Source of the DNA: an uncultured Campylobacter sp.
GTDB lineage: Bacteria; Campylobacterota; Campylobacteria; Campylobacterales; Campylobacteraceae
Length of the DNA: 20,983 nt
NCBI RefSeq assembly: GCF_938030815.1
Contig: NZ_CALHII010000289.1
Coordinates: forward strand, 1 to 20,983
Reading direction: 5' to 3'
The translations under genes were made by a program, and so were the position numbers. The notes under the pieces were generated by a model. The model worked only from the letters and a program-made list of their open reading frames with translations, had not been told where the DNA came from and ran no database searches. Numbering within the stretch: position 1 is the stretch's first letter; each line of letters opens with the position of its first letter. Shown one piece after another: positions 7,767 through 15,811 of the stretch.

Positions 7767-7964
7767 CTAAATTCGGCTACTGGTGTAGAAAAACAGCACG
7801 AGTGGCTTATCATTGCCCTCGATCTTTAGCGTGCGCTCGGAGGGGTCGAACTTGGAGGCAAGCGAGATGCCGTCGCTGCTTAGATGGTGCTTCCATCCGT
7901 CGCAGCCTGCGAGTAGCAGCGCGAGCACGGCGGCAGCAACTTTTAAATTTAAAAATTTTATCAT
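7767..7964 (-). pseudogene. Lipoprotein, probable truncated thioredoxin-like protein of the P19 locus
   Basis: A 65-codon frame begins with a lipoprotein signal (MIKFLNLKVAAAVLALLLAGC, lipobox LAGC, Cys21), so the product would be anchored to a membrane. The rest ends NDKPLVLFFYTSSRI. The segment KPLVLFFYTS is what precedes the W-C-x-x-C active site in TlpA-like thioredoxins; here the frame stops four residues after it without any cysteine pair, right at an A/T palindrome tract. In C. jejuni the P19 locus ends with two thioredoxin-like genes (cj1664, cj1665) at this place. I infer a decayed or truncated copy. Alternative: a genuine tiny lipoprotein. No strong ribosome binding site is visible. 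Confidence 0.55.
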
Positions 7965-8013
7965 CTAAAACTCGCCTTCGGGCGCGCTAAATCGGCCTTT
8001 AAATTTGCGTTTG

Positions 8014-8144
8014 AAATTTTAAAATTTACGGCGTAATTGCTACCTGAATTTATATCATGACCCGCGCCTAGGCGTATATTGCGACCCGCGCAGCAATACG
8101 CGCCCGTAGCGTTTCGGCTTTTAAAATTTAGAATTTTAAAATTT
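8014..8144. repeat. Two A/T palindrome copies in the ATPase-lipoprotein gap
   Basis: AAATTTTAAAATTT lies at 8014-8027 and an interrupted double copy at about 8121-8144, separated by GC-rich filler. Their placement in non-coding DNA matches the other clusters. Confidence 0.8.
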
Positions 8145-8329
8145 TTACCCACTTCGCTAGGCTTCGCAACGGCGCTTGATCTTTCTAGGCAAGCAGCTTC
8201 GGCGGGACGTGCGTAGCAAAGAGCCGCACCTGCTCGCGCGAGCCTTAAGCGAACCCGAAAATAGCGCGGGCGGGCGGTGAAATTTTTAAATTTTAACGTA
8301 GCTTCATTTTTCATCATGCGAGCTAAATT

Positions 8330-8437
8330 TTACGCACCGGAATTTTGCGCGCCCGAATTTTCGGCACTCTGATCTTCGCCGTTTAAATTTTGCGAGGCAG
8401 GATTTTGCTCGCTCGCAGCTTCGGCGCTAGAGCTTTG
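8330..8437 (-). repeat. Low-complexity tail of the ABC ATPase
   Basis: This codes residues 245-279. Amino acid make-up (Q, N, S, A, E) and the underlying DNA words (AATTTTGC, GAATTTTCGG on the plus strand) resemble the linker of ccsBA near the left end of the window. Confidence 0.6.
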
Positions 8438-9169
8438 CAAAGCGCTTTTGTTTGGATCGCAATCTGAAATTTTATCTTGCGAGCCGAGATTGTGCTTCAT
8501 CGTGCTTTGATCCAAAAGCTCTATTCGATCGAGCTTGCCGTGTCTTAGACGCACCACTTTGTCGGCAAATTTACCGAGCTCCTCGTTGTGCGTGACCAAA
8601 AGCAGCGTCTTGCCCTCGTTACGAAGCGTCTGAAAGAGCTGCAAAACCACGCGCTCGTTGGCCTCGTCGAGGTTGCCCGTAGGTTCATCCGCGATGATGA
8701 TGTCGGGATCATTGATGAGTGCGCGAGCGATGCAGACGCGCTGCTGCTCGCCGCCGCTAAGCTCGCTAGGGCGGTGCGTGATGCGGTGCCCGAGCCCCAC
8801 TTTCTCAAGTGCTGCCTTGGCGCTGTCCTCGTCCACGCAGCTGTGGTAGTATTGATTTAACATAACGTTTTCGACGGCCGTTAGATAGGGGATTAGGTGA
8901 AACTGCTGAAACACGAGGCCGATCTTTTTACGGCGAAATTCTAAAATTTGCTCGTCGTTTAGCGCGCTCGCGTCGGCTCCGCCCAGGATATATCTGCCCG
9001 CGGTGGGGGTGTCCATCAGGCTTAGGATATTTACGAGCGTGCTCTTGCCGCTGCCGCTTGGGCCCATTATGCTGACCCACTCGCCGCTTAAAACGTCGAA
9101 GCTGATATTATCGAGCGCCTTGACCACGCCGAAGTATTTGCAGATGCCTTCAAATTTTAAAATTTCCAT
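8330..9169 (-). CDS. ABC transporter ATP-binding protein of the P19 locus
   Basis: 279 residues of the MacB/LolD/FtsE-like ATPase class. Walker A GPSGSGKST (36-44), Q-loop FQQFHL, signature LSGGEQQR (137-144), Walker B IIIADEPTG (157-165) and the switch histidine His194 are all intact, so it should hydrolyse ATP. It corresponds to cj1663 by position and likely powers the two FtsX-like permeases upstream. The catalytic domain ends near residue 220; an extra tail of about 59 residues follows, rich in Gln, Asn, Ser, Ala and Glu (SSSAEAASEQNPASQNLNG), which is unusual for this class. Codons 2-6 contain the A/T palindrome found in the gaps. It starts one base after the permease stop. Confidence 0.9.
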   Translation of the reverse strand: MEILKFEGICKYFGVVKALDNISFDVLSGEWVSIMGPSGSGKSTLVNILSLMDTPTAGRYILGGADASALNDEQILEFRRKKIGLVFQQFHLIPYLTAVENVMLNQYYHSCVDEDSAKAALEKVGLGHRITHRPSELSGGEQQRVCIARALINDPDIIIADEPTGNLDEANERVVLQLFQTLRNEGKTLLLVTHNEELGKFADKVVRLRHGKLDRIELLDQSTMKHNLGSQDKISDCDPNKSALQSSSAEAASEQNPASQNLNGEDQSAENSGAQNSGA

Positions 9170-9170
9170 G

Positions 9171-10304
9171 TCATTCCCTTAATAGATTCGCTAAATTTGG
9201 ATTCAGCGCCTTTTTGATCGGATAGTAGCTTGCCGCGAGCGCAAAAATCAGGCTCAGCGCGACCGCCGCAAAGAGGCTAATCAGCCTAAAATCCACGCTG
9301 CTTGAAAATATCAGATGCCCAAGCAAGATCGCGAGCAGGTATCCCACGAATACCCCCACTAGCGAGCCTGCGACGCAGACAGTTAAAATTTCGCTCAGGA
9401 TTAGGTGGAGCAAATTTTGCTTGCTCGCGCCGATTGCGCGGATGAGCGCGAACTCTTTGATGCGCGAAAGCAGGATCGAGCTAAGGCTCGTGTTGATGCA
9501 GACCGAGGTGATTAGAAGGATCGTAATGCCGATAAGAAGCATCAAAAGCTTGATTTTGTTTAAGATGATGCCCTGGGTCTTGGATACCTTGCCGATCGGC
9601 GCGAAGCTCATCTGCGCATCGCTTAGACTTTTTGAAATTTCGCTAAGCTGCTTAAAATCGCCGCTTACGATCGCTTCGGCGTAATTTACCTGCGCAGGTT
9701 GATTTAAAATTTTTTGCGCCAGCGGCAACGAGATTAGCAGCATGCCGTCCTCTTTCTGCCCGTCATAGACGATGCCTTTTATCTTTACCTTGCTCGTTTC
9801 GTTTGAGCCGATCGGCGTGATCTCGATACTATCGCCGAGCTTCGCGCCCAAAAGTTTGGCGAGATCCTGCCCGATGAGCGCGTTTTTATCGTCGAAATCT
9901 ACGCCGATAAACGAGCCCTCTTTAAGATCCAAAAACGGCATAGTATCGCGCAGAGAGGAGAAATTTACCCCCATGATGATGCCTGAGTTTACGCCCAAAT
10001 TTGCGCTGCCGAAAAGGTATTTATTCGCGCTTTTTAGAGCTGGAATTTTAGCAAATTTCGCATCGAGCGCCGCTTCGTCCATATGGGAATTTTCTAAATT
10101 TGCGGGGCTTACGATTAAATTTGCACCGTAGCTGTTTAACTCGCTGGCGACCTTTTTATCGATGTCGGCGTAGATATTTACGAACGCGGCGCAAACCGCG
10201 CTGCCTAGCATGATCGCGACGAAAATCACGAAGCTGCGGATGCCGCTGTTGATGATACTTTTAAAGATCGCGCCTCTAAAAAACGCGCCGTTATTTCCTA
10301 CCAT
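9171..10304 (-). CDS. FtsX/MacB-like permease 2 of the P19 locus
   Basis: 377 residues with the four-segment plan of MacB-type permeases: one N-terminal membrane helix (about 16-40), a periplasmic domain of about 200 residues (EVASELNSYGANLIVSP style opening, here KKVASELNSYGANLIVSP), then three helices in the FtsX domain with SSILLSRIKEFALIRAIGAS. It overlaps the upstream permease by 14 bases, and a strong GGAGG lies seven bases before its ATG. It pairs with the following ATPase. In C. jejuni the equivalents are cj1661/cj1662. What the module moves or does mechanically is not settled; context ties it to P19-dependent iron use. Confidence 0.9.
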   Translation of the reverse strand: MVGNNGAFFRGAIFKSIINSGIRSFVIFVAIMLGSAVCAAFVNIYADIDKKVASELNSYGANLIVSPANLENSHMDEAALDAKFAKIPALKSANKYLFGSANLGVNSGIIMGVNFSSLRDTMPFLDLKEGSFIGVDFDDKNALIGQDLAKLLGAKLGDSIEITPIGSNETSKVKIKGIVYDGQKEDGMLLISLPLAQKILNQPAQVNYAEAIVSGDFKQLSEISKSLSDAQMSFAPIGKVSKTQGIILNKIKLLMLLIGITILLITSVCINTSLSSILLSRIKEFALIRAIGASKQNLLHLILSEILTVCVAGSLVGVFVGYLLAILLGHLIFSSSVDFRLISLFAAVALSLIFALAASYYPIKKALNPNLANLLRE

Positions 10305-11535
10305 AAAGCACCTCCGCAGGCAGTAGTTTGATTACTCCGCGTAGCGGCAAGATCGAGCCGATAATGCAAATAAGAAGTCCAAAGACGATGCTAAGCGGAA
10401 AGACCATCAGCGATACGCCGATAAAGGAGCCAAAAATTTGATACGCGATCGCCCAGCTAAGCGCGTAGCCCACGACTGCGCCCACGAGTGAGCTTGCTAC
10501 GCAGATGACGAAAATTTCGGCGGCGAACTGGATATAGATCATAAAGTTGCTCGCTCCCAGCGCCTTAAGCAAGCCGATCTCTTTTTTGCGCTTGTAAATT
10601 TCGCTGCTTAGCAGGCTCGTGATGCAGATGCTTGAGATTAGCAGCGATAGAATGCTTACGACGCCCATTAAATTTTGAATTTTTTTCGTGATGCCACTTT
10701 GAGCTTCGCTGACGCTAAGCACCGCCTTAGCGGTCGCGTTTGGATACTCCTCGGTGATTTGATATGCGATGGAGCTTACGTATGCCGAGCAGTACCAGGT
10801 GTCGTATTCTGTGGCGTCTAGATTATCGAGACTCCTTCTTGCCTTTACGGACAGATCGTCTTCCGGGATAGTCATGGCGCTAACTTCTGCTTTGGCGATG
10901 AGGCCCTCTTTGTGTGTTAGCTTTTGCACCAGTGATAAATTTGCGATCAGCTTTTTGGCTTCATCCTCCGCGCCGTGTAAAATCCCAACGACTTTAACCT
11001 CATAATCTCCAAGCTTAACCGCATCGCCGATCTTAAGCCCCAGCCCGTCGCCTGCGAGCACTTCGTCATCGGCGCCGTCTTTTACCCACTGCCCCTCTAC
11101 GCTCCAAAACGGATAGAGCGAGCGCACGCCCGATCTGAAATCAGGCTCGTCGCTAACGCCTACGTCCTTTTCGAAGTATGTTCCCACGACGTCGTAATCT
11201 CCCGCGCGGGTAGTTAGAAAAGGCGCAAAGGCAGTGATATTGTTGCGCCAAAAAATTTCTTTGATCTTATGCAGCTCACTCTCTTTTAAGAAATCGTCGT
11301 TTTTAAGCGGCGAGTATTCGCGTCCGCTGATCTCGATACTTAGGCTTTGCGAGCGCGGTAGCACTACGATATTTGAGCCGTAGCTGCGTAGCTCCTTAGC
11401 GACCTCGTCGCCGATTTTTAGCGTGATATTTAGCATGCAAGCGATCAGCGAGACCGATAAAAATATGGTCAAAAACGCTAGAATTTTGCTATCCCTGGAG
11501 TTTAAAATGGAGGATTTGATGATGCGTAAAAACAT
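10291..11535 (-). CDS. FtsX/MacB-like permease 1 of the P19 locus
   Basis: 414 residues. An N-terminal membrane helix (ILAFLTIFLSVSLIACML) is followed by a large periplasmic domain (about 40-290) and a C-terminal FtsX domain with three helices. The cytoplasmic loop motif SSEIYKRKKEIGLLKALGAS is typical of MacB-like permeases. Its start shares one base with the stop of the DUF2318 gene (TAATG), implying coupled translation. It is a paralogue of the next gene; together they would form a heterodimeric permease with a single ATPase. Confidence 0.9.
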   Translation of the reverse strand: MFLRIIKSSILNSRDSKILAFLTIFLSVSLIACMLNITLKIGDEVAKELRSYGSNIVVLPRSQSLSIEISGREYSPLKNDDFLKESELHKIKEIFWRNNITAFAPFLTTRAGDYDVVGTYFEKDVGVSDEPDFRSGVRSLYPFWSVEGQWVKDGADDEVLAGDGLGLKIGDAVKLGDYEVKVVGILHGAEDEAKKLIANLSLVQKLTHKEGLIAKAEVSAMTIPEDDLSVKARRSLDNLDATEYDTWYCSAYVSSIAYQITEEYPNATAKAVLSVSEAQSGITKKIQNLMGVVSILSLLISSICITSLLSSEIYKRKKEIGLLKALGASNFMIYIQFAAEIFVICVASSLVGAVVGYALSWAIAYQIFGSFIGVSLMVFPLSIVFGLLICIIGSILPLRGVIKLLPAEVLYGRK

Positions 11536-12953
11536 TATTTAAGCTCCTTTAGCGTGCCGTTTTCATCTACATAGCGCTCGGGGTGTGCGGTAAAGGCGTT
11601 TGCATTCGCTTCGCTTTCAAAAAAGTAGGTGCGTCCGTAGTAAAGATAGCTAAATTTAGAGGTGTTTAAAATTTCTTTTCTACTGACCGGATCGATCACC
11701 TTTTTATCCACAATCTCCGAGAAATAGGACGCGCCATCCTCGATCGTCTTAAGTGCGATGACGATATTTTGCCCCTCTAGCTTATAATCTAGCGGGATTG
11801 GGTTGCAGCCGCCAAGCTTGCCGACGCTCGGCAAAAATATCCGTACATTGCAAGCTATACAGATGAGCTCGTCGCCTTTTTTGATGTAGCCCATATCGCC
11901 GCAGATCGAGCACGCGTCAAAAACCGCGACCGGGGCAAATTTATCCGCGAAGCGGTTTAGTAGAAAAAACCTGACCTTATGCCCGTCGTCGGTGACGTAG
12001 GCAAAGCGGTGCAGCTTGCCGTCCTTTACGATGTTTGCATCGATCACAAATTCCGCGCCTTGCGGCTCTATAATCTTAGGCTCGTCGATCGTAGGCGGTT
12101 TTGAAGCAACCAAGATATAATAAAGCCCCAAAAAGCTGATTAAAACCCCAAGCGATAAAATCAGGCTAAAATCTCTAAAAATGGCAAATCTGCCCGCTTT
12201 AACCTCTCTAAATTTTATAATGTCCGCTTCGCGAGGCACACGCCTTGGCGCACGAAATGCCGTAAATAGCGCAATTAGCGTAGCTATAAGGCAAAGAGCT
12301 AGCGTCAGATAGGAGTTGTTGTAGTGGATGATTTTGGCGATGACGCTTAGAAACTCGGATGAGCCGATCGCGTTTGAAAGCCCTTCAAAACCCTTCGCAG
12401 CTAGGGCTTTCGGTGCATCCGCCTGGCGCAGATCAAGACCTAAAAAGCCGATTTTAGCGATAAAAGCAAACACCCAGGCAAGAGCGAAAGACACTAGCTT
12501 TGTGCCTCTGCTCGCGCGCGCTAGAGCTGAGTGATAAATAAAATAGAATAAAATTAGCGCCAGCACGCCTAAAACCGCCATAAAGAGGTTGGTTAGGCTG
12601 AAGCTATCCAGCAGCTCGCCGGAGAAAATTTTAAAATTCATCCCTATGAAGCGGTATTCAAATCCATACGCGCAACCAAGAGCAAAAATAACTATAGCGG
12701 TAAGATAGAATCGCTTAAACTTAAACGCAAGCAGTAGCGCGAGCAGCGCTAAAAGTGCGAGCGCATCAAATACGATCTTGCCTGCATCGGCGTTTGCCGA
12801 GCGCGCAAATGCGCTAAAGCACAGCGCCCCAAACGCAGCTCCAAAAAGCGCAGGCAAAAACGATGCGCTGATAAAGCGCCTACCGCCCAGATATGCGCTT
12901 AAAAACGCGAGCGGAAACAGAGCCAAGCTAACGTGATAAAAAAATATCGTCAT
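11535..12953 (-). CDS. DUF2318-type Fe-S/metal-binding membrane protein of the P19 locus
   Basis: 472 residues, counterpart of cj1660. About eight or nine membrane segments fill residues 1-283, and the C-terminal 190 residues form the DUF2318-like domain. It carries five cysteines in two CXXC pairs plus one (C348/C351, C365/C368, C383: ACSICGDMG, CIACNVR, GGCNP), a plausible metal or Fe-S site outside the membrane. Residues 419-462 look like a YHS domain (VIDPVSRKEI, YYGRTYFFES, HPERYV), but the usual cysteine of DPVCG is serine. The ATG has GAGGA six bases upstream. It probably handles iron or electrons for P19/FTR1, which is inference. Confidence 0.87.
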   Translation of the reverse strand: MTIFFYHVSLALFPLAFLSAYLGGRRFISASFLPALFGAAFGALCFSAFARSANADAGKIVFDALALLALLALLLAFKFKRFYLTAIVIFALGCAYGFEYRFIGMNFKIFSGELLDSFSLTNLFMAVLGVLALILFYFIYHSALARASRGTKLVSFALAWVFAFIAKIGFLGLDLRQADAPKALAAKGFEGLSNAIGSSEFLSVIAKIIHYNNSYLTLALCLIATLIALFTAFRAPRRVPREADIIKFREVKAGRFAIFRDFSLILSLGVLISFLGLYYILVASKPPTIDEPKIIEPQGAEFVIDANIVKDGKLHRFAYVTDDGHKVRFFLLNRFADKFAPVAVFDACSICGDMGYIKKGDELICIACNVRIFLPSVGKLGGCNPIPLDYKLEGQNIVIALKTIEDGASYFSEIVDKKVIDPVSRKEILNTSKFSYLYYGRTYFFESEANANAFTAHPERYVDENGTLKELK

Positions 12954-13000
12954 TAAAAATCCTCATCGAGCCTAATGCGCGTAAATCGCCTACAATTGCT

Positions 13001-13163
13001 AAATTTTAAAATTTTAAAACCTACGCCGCTTTGTAAATTTTAAAATTTCAAATCCGCTTGCAAAAAGTTTACAGCGGCAAGAGTCTGCCGACAAAGAGAA
13101 ATTTCGTCTCGCTATTGCTTTGGTTTTATCTCGTCCTTGCAGTGCGCTAAATTTTAAAATTTT
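13001..13163. repeat. Three A/T palindrome copies between p19 and the DUF2318 gene
   Basis: AAATTTTAAAATTT or slightly longer forms occur at 13001-13019, 13035-13048 and 13149-13163. They are self-complementary on both strands, so they cannot be assigned a direction. Confidence 0.85.
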
Positions 13164-13304
13164 GCCGCAGCTAAAAGATTCGTAAGCTTAAACGCATTAA
13201 AGCAAAAACGATGCGCTTTGGCTACGGCGTAGCGATTAAATTTTAAATGGGCTAAAGTAACCGCCTTAAATTTAAAGCATGCGGCTAAAACCCAATACCG
13301 CTAG

Positions 13305-13334
13305 GGCTCTGCCGAAAACGAACTCGGCGGAGCC
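13305..13334 (-). terminator. Hairpin after p19 (attenuator or mRNA-stabilising stem)
   Basis: The 11-base arms 13305-13315 and 13324-13334 pair with a single mismatch around an 8-base loop (minus-strand arms GGCTCCGCCGA and TCGGCAGAGCC). It begins nine bases after the p19 stop. No U run follows, so full termination is doubtful; protection of the upstream ftr1-p19 message or partial attenuation is more likely. Confidence 0.55.
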
Positions 13335-13342
13335 ATCTATGA

Positions 13343-13864
13343 TTACTCTTTAGGAGCACCTGTGTATTGGAAGGTGTATTTAACCGAGAACGGCTCCCAC
13401 CATTTGCCTACGCCTGTCGCTTTGTCCGCGTGGCGGCCGAATCCGTTGGTGCTTGGATTTTCGATATTATAGGTTAGCTCGTAATTGCCCACGCCGTTTA
13501 CCATTTTGATATTGGCGCCGTAGTGAGGGCCGTCGCTAGCTACCATCGGCATGAAATTTCCCTTTTGGATCTTGCCGGTGTCTAGGTTTTTAAGTACATA
13601 AGCGACCTTTAGATAAGGGATCCACTCGCCCTCGCCAAATCCGTTTGCGTTGCCCTTAATAGCGTGGATATCAGCCTCTAGGTGGATATCAGCCTTGCTA
13701 GGAGCTAGATCTATGCCCTTTGGCTCCATATCGATAGGCTGAAGATAAACGGCCGCAATCTCCATTCCGTTTTGTTCAACCGGCTCGCCGATCGGATGCT
13801 CTCCCGCCATCGCGACAACAGAAGCTAGGCTTAGTGCCAACATACCTGAAAAAATCTTTTTCAT
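13343..13864 (-). CDS. p19: Periplasmic iron-transport protein P19
   Basis: 173 residues with a signal peptide (MKKIFSGMLALSLASVVAMA, cleavage before GEHPIGEP). It is the Campylobacter P19 family, related to E. coli FetP and Treponema Tp34: a periplasmic dimer binding copper and iron that supports growth under iron limitation. Conserved metal-site residues are visible: His61 and Glu63 in DIHLEADIH, a methionine in NFMPMVASDG, His114 in GPHYGANI and His145 in FGRHADKATG. The length matches the family. It follows ftr1 by 15 bases, with GGAG about eight bases before the ATG, consistent with P19 and FTR1 acting as a pair. Confidence 0.95.
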   Translation of the reverse strand: MKKIFSGMLALSLASVVAMAGEHPIGEPVEQNGMEIAAVYLQPIDMEPKGIDLAPSKADIHLEADIHAIKGNANGFGEGEWIPYLKVAYVLKNLDTGKIQKGNFMPMVASDGPHYGANIKMVNGVGNYELTYNIENPSTNGFGRHADKATGVGKWWEPFSVKYTFQYTGAPKE

Positions 13865-13879
13865 CTTTTCACTCCTTTA

Positions 13880-15811
13880 TTAAGAATTGTTCTTTTGCTT
13901 GTTTTTTAAGATCAAAATTCCTGCGATCAAAAGCACGATCATCACCGCTTGCGGCACGAGGCTTTGGACATAAGGATAAAATCCGATCCACGTAATCGTA
14001 GGAAGCCCGTCTATCACCGTAGGCACGAATACCTTGCCCTCGACTAGCTCCATCACGCCCTTGCCCACAAATACGACGGACATATAAAATATGATGACCG
14101 ATGTAGCGATGAAAAACGGCTTGATAGCGATTTTAAGCGAGAATTTTTTGATGACGATATAAACTATGATAAGAGCCGCTAGACCCGCGACAAAGCCTGC
14201 TGCTACCATGCTAGTAGCTGCCGGACTTTTAGCATCGAAAAGTAGTGCTAGATAAAATAGCACCGTCTCTGCGCCCTCGCGATAAACTGCCAAAAATACC
14301 GTCCACCAAAGCATCTTGCTATCGCCAGAGCTTAGGCTGTTTGAAATTTGACCTTGGATATAGGCGCTCCACTTTTTGGAGCTTGCATTCGAAAGAAGCC
14401 AAAAGCCCACATAAAATAGCAGAACTACGGCGATTAACATCACCGCACCCTCCATCACTTCGCGCGTTTGTCCTGCATTTTCGCTACCGAAGATATAATT
14501 CAGCCCGTAAGCCGTAGCGATACTTAGCACAACTGCGACGCCAAGAGCGCTGTAAACGATATTTAGGTGCTTTGAGTTGCCGGATTTTATAAGTAGAGCG
14601 ATGACTGCGGCTACGATGATGAGCGCTTCAAATCCTTCACGCAAGATGATGATAAACGCGTATAAGAATAGATCCCAGTTGCTTGATTTCTTCGTTAGCT
14701 CTAGGCTTTGGGTAAGCTGATCAAATAGCTTATTTTGCGCCGCTACGATCTGCTCTTTGGAAGCGCCCGCGCGCATAAGAGCTGAAATTTTATTAAAGCT
14801 TGCTTCGGTGTCTAGCTTAAGCTGAGTATTTTTAGCACCGACGATATTCTCCATGCCGCTCTCTTCGTATTCATCAAAGTAGATATTACCGCTCTCGTCG
14901 ATCGCGTCATCAACCTTGCCGCTTTCGTAAAGCTGCAAAACCTTAGCCATTTTGTCTTTGATATTTTGCACAATCGGCGTAAAATCCTTGCCTTCATCTT
15001 CGCTAGTATCGCTTTGTGCTAACGCAGTCTGCGGCGCTATGGAGTAGCTTTCTTGCGGCAAATCATTTACGGCTTTTAATGCTAGATTATCTAGGGCGTT
15101 TATCGCTTCGTCAAATTTTGATTTGTCCGTATCCGCATCCTCGCGCAAGAGATTTCCGATAATTTGCTGGATTGATTGATCGGTCTGAGACGAGACATAT
15201 TTTCGCACTGCCTCCTCTAGACGTTCGTTGCGGTAGATATCAAATTTCGCGCGATTTAGCGCAGCTTTTAGCGCAGCAGTGTCTTTCTTATCAAACGCAG
15301 CTTTAGCGTTATCCAGCTCAGCTTTAAATTCCGTATAGACGCTCATCCACGGCGAAGTTGTACCGGATGCTGCGGAATTCCCGCCTGAGGCTGGCGCAGA
15401 AGTGCTGCCATCGCCTCCGTCTTGATACTCGGCTACGAGACGATGACCAGATTCAATCACAGGCAGAACCTCGTCAATCTCGCGATTTAGATTATCGATC
15501 ATTGCTTGGATCTCATTTAGAGGCTTTTCAGCTTTGATCGCTTTACGGATATCGCCGAATTGCTTCTCCATATCGTAGGATTTTTTCTGTCCCAAATTTA
15601 TGCGAATGCCGGCTTCTAAATTTTCAAAATGCCCGAAATACGCCTCTTGGGTTATCTTTCTGGCCTCCGAGTTATTGCCGTCTACATAAAATTTAACCGC
15701 CTGGGCAAATTTTTCTTTAATCGCCGCCGCTTCGGCGCGATAATCGGTCTGCGCCAGCAACATGCAAAATGGAAAAATAAGAGCCAAAATCGCAAATTTA
15801 AAAAATTTCAT
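13880..15811 (-). CDS. ftr1: FTR1 family iron permease with periplasmic N-terminal domain
   Basis: 643 residues. The C-terminal 270 residues are the seven-helix FTR1 permease with both iron-binding REXXE motifs, REGFE (391-395) and REGAE (511-515), plus TREVMEGA (449-456). Before it lie a signal peptide (about 1-20) and some 360 periplasmic residues. Within these, residues 31-113 and 284-367 align with each other (IKEKFAQAVKFYVDG / IKDKMAKVLQLYESG; EAYFGHFE / NIYFDEYE), and 160-245 looks like a third, weaker copy, so the domain is built of related helical units. A Gly/Ser/Ala linker lies at 132-154. It matches cj1658, the iron permease partner of P19. AAGAAGG precedes the ATG by five bases. 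Confidence 0.93.
   Translation of the reverse strand: MKFFKFAILALIFPFCMLLAQTDYRAEAAAIKEKFAQAVKFYVDGNNSEARKITQEAYFGHFENLEAGIRINLGQKKSYDMEKQFGDIRKAIKAEKPLNEIQAMIDNLNREIDEVLPVIESGHRLVAEYQDGGDGSTSAPASGGNSAASGTTSPWMSVYTEFKAELDNAKAAFDKKDTAALKAALNRAKFDIYRNERLEEAVRKYVSSQTDQSIQQIIGNLLREDADTDKSKFDEAINALDNLALKAVNDLPQESYSIAPQTALAQSDTSEDEGKDFTPIVQNIKDKMAKVLQLYESGKVDDAIDESGNIYFDEYEESGMENIVGAKNTQLKLDTEASFNKISALMRAGASKEQIVAAQNKLFDQLTQSLELTKKSSNWDLFLYAFIIILREGFEALIIVAAVIALLIKSGNSKHLNIVYSALGVAVVLSIATAYGLNYIFGSENAGQTREVMEGAVMLIAVVLLFYVGFWLLSNASSKKWSAYIQGQISNSLSSGDSKMLWWTVFLAVYREGAETVLFYLALLFDAKSPAATSMVAAGFVAGLAALIIVYIVIKKFSLKIAIKPFFIATSVIIFYMSVVFVGKGVMELVEGKVFVPTVIDGLPTITWIGFYPYVQSLVPQAVMIVLLIAGILILKNKQKNNS

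Larger units (their letters stand above)
7702..8329. other. Repeat-rich interval holding a lipoprotein remnant
   Basis: About 630 bases between the TPM gene and the ATPase, which converge here. Apart from the lipoprotein remnant it carries AAATTTTAAAATTT-type palindromes at 7745-7766, 8014-8027 and 8121-8144. An AT-rich inverted repeat (7717-7724 with 7734-7741, CAAAATTC / GAATTTTG) just after the TPM stop might serve as a weak bidirectional terminator. A 118-codon minus-strand frame fills 7961-8317 but looks non-genuine. Confidence 0.6.
12954..13342. other. 389-base non-coding gap inside the P19 gene cluster
   Basis: No gene is visible. It contains A/T palindromes at 13001-13019, 13035-13048 and 13149-13163 and, right after p19, a long hairpin. 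The other genes of the locus are packed within 15 bases of each other, so this gap stands out and probably separates a highly expressed ftr1-p19 part from the membrane and ABC part. Confidence 0.65.

Noticed and set aside
7961..8317. 118-codon minus-strand frame whose stop overlaps the lipoprotein start
   Set aside because: The overlap looks operon-like, but the product has no recognisable domain and no ribosome binding site, and it is threaded through A/T palindrome copies. I treat it as chance openness.
13080..13260. Possible small RNA in the p19 gap
   Set aside because: No promoter followed by a hairpin with a T run could be defined; only loose inverted words.
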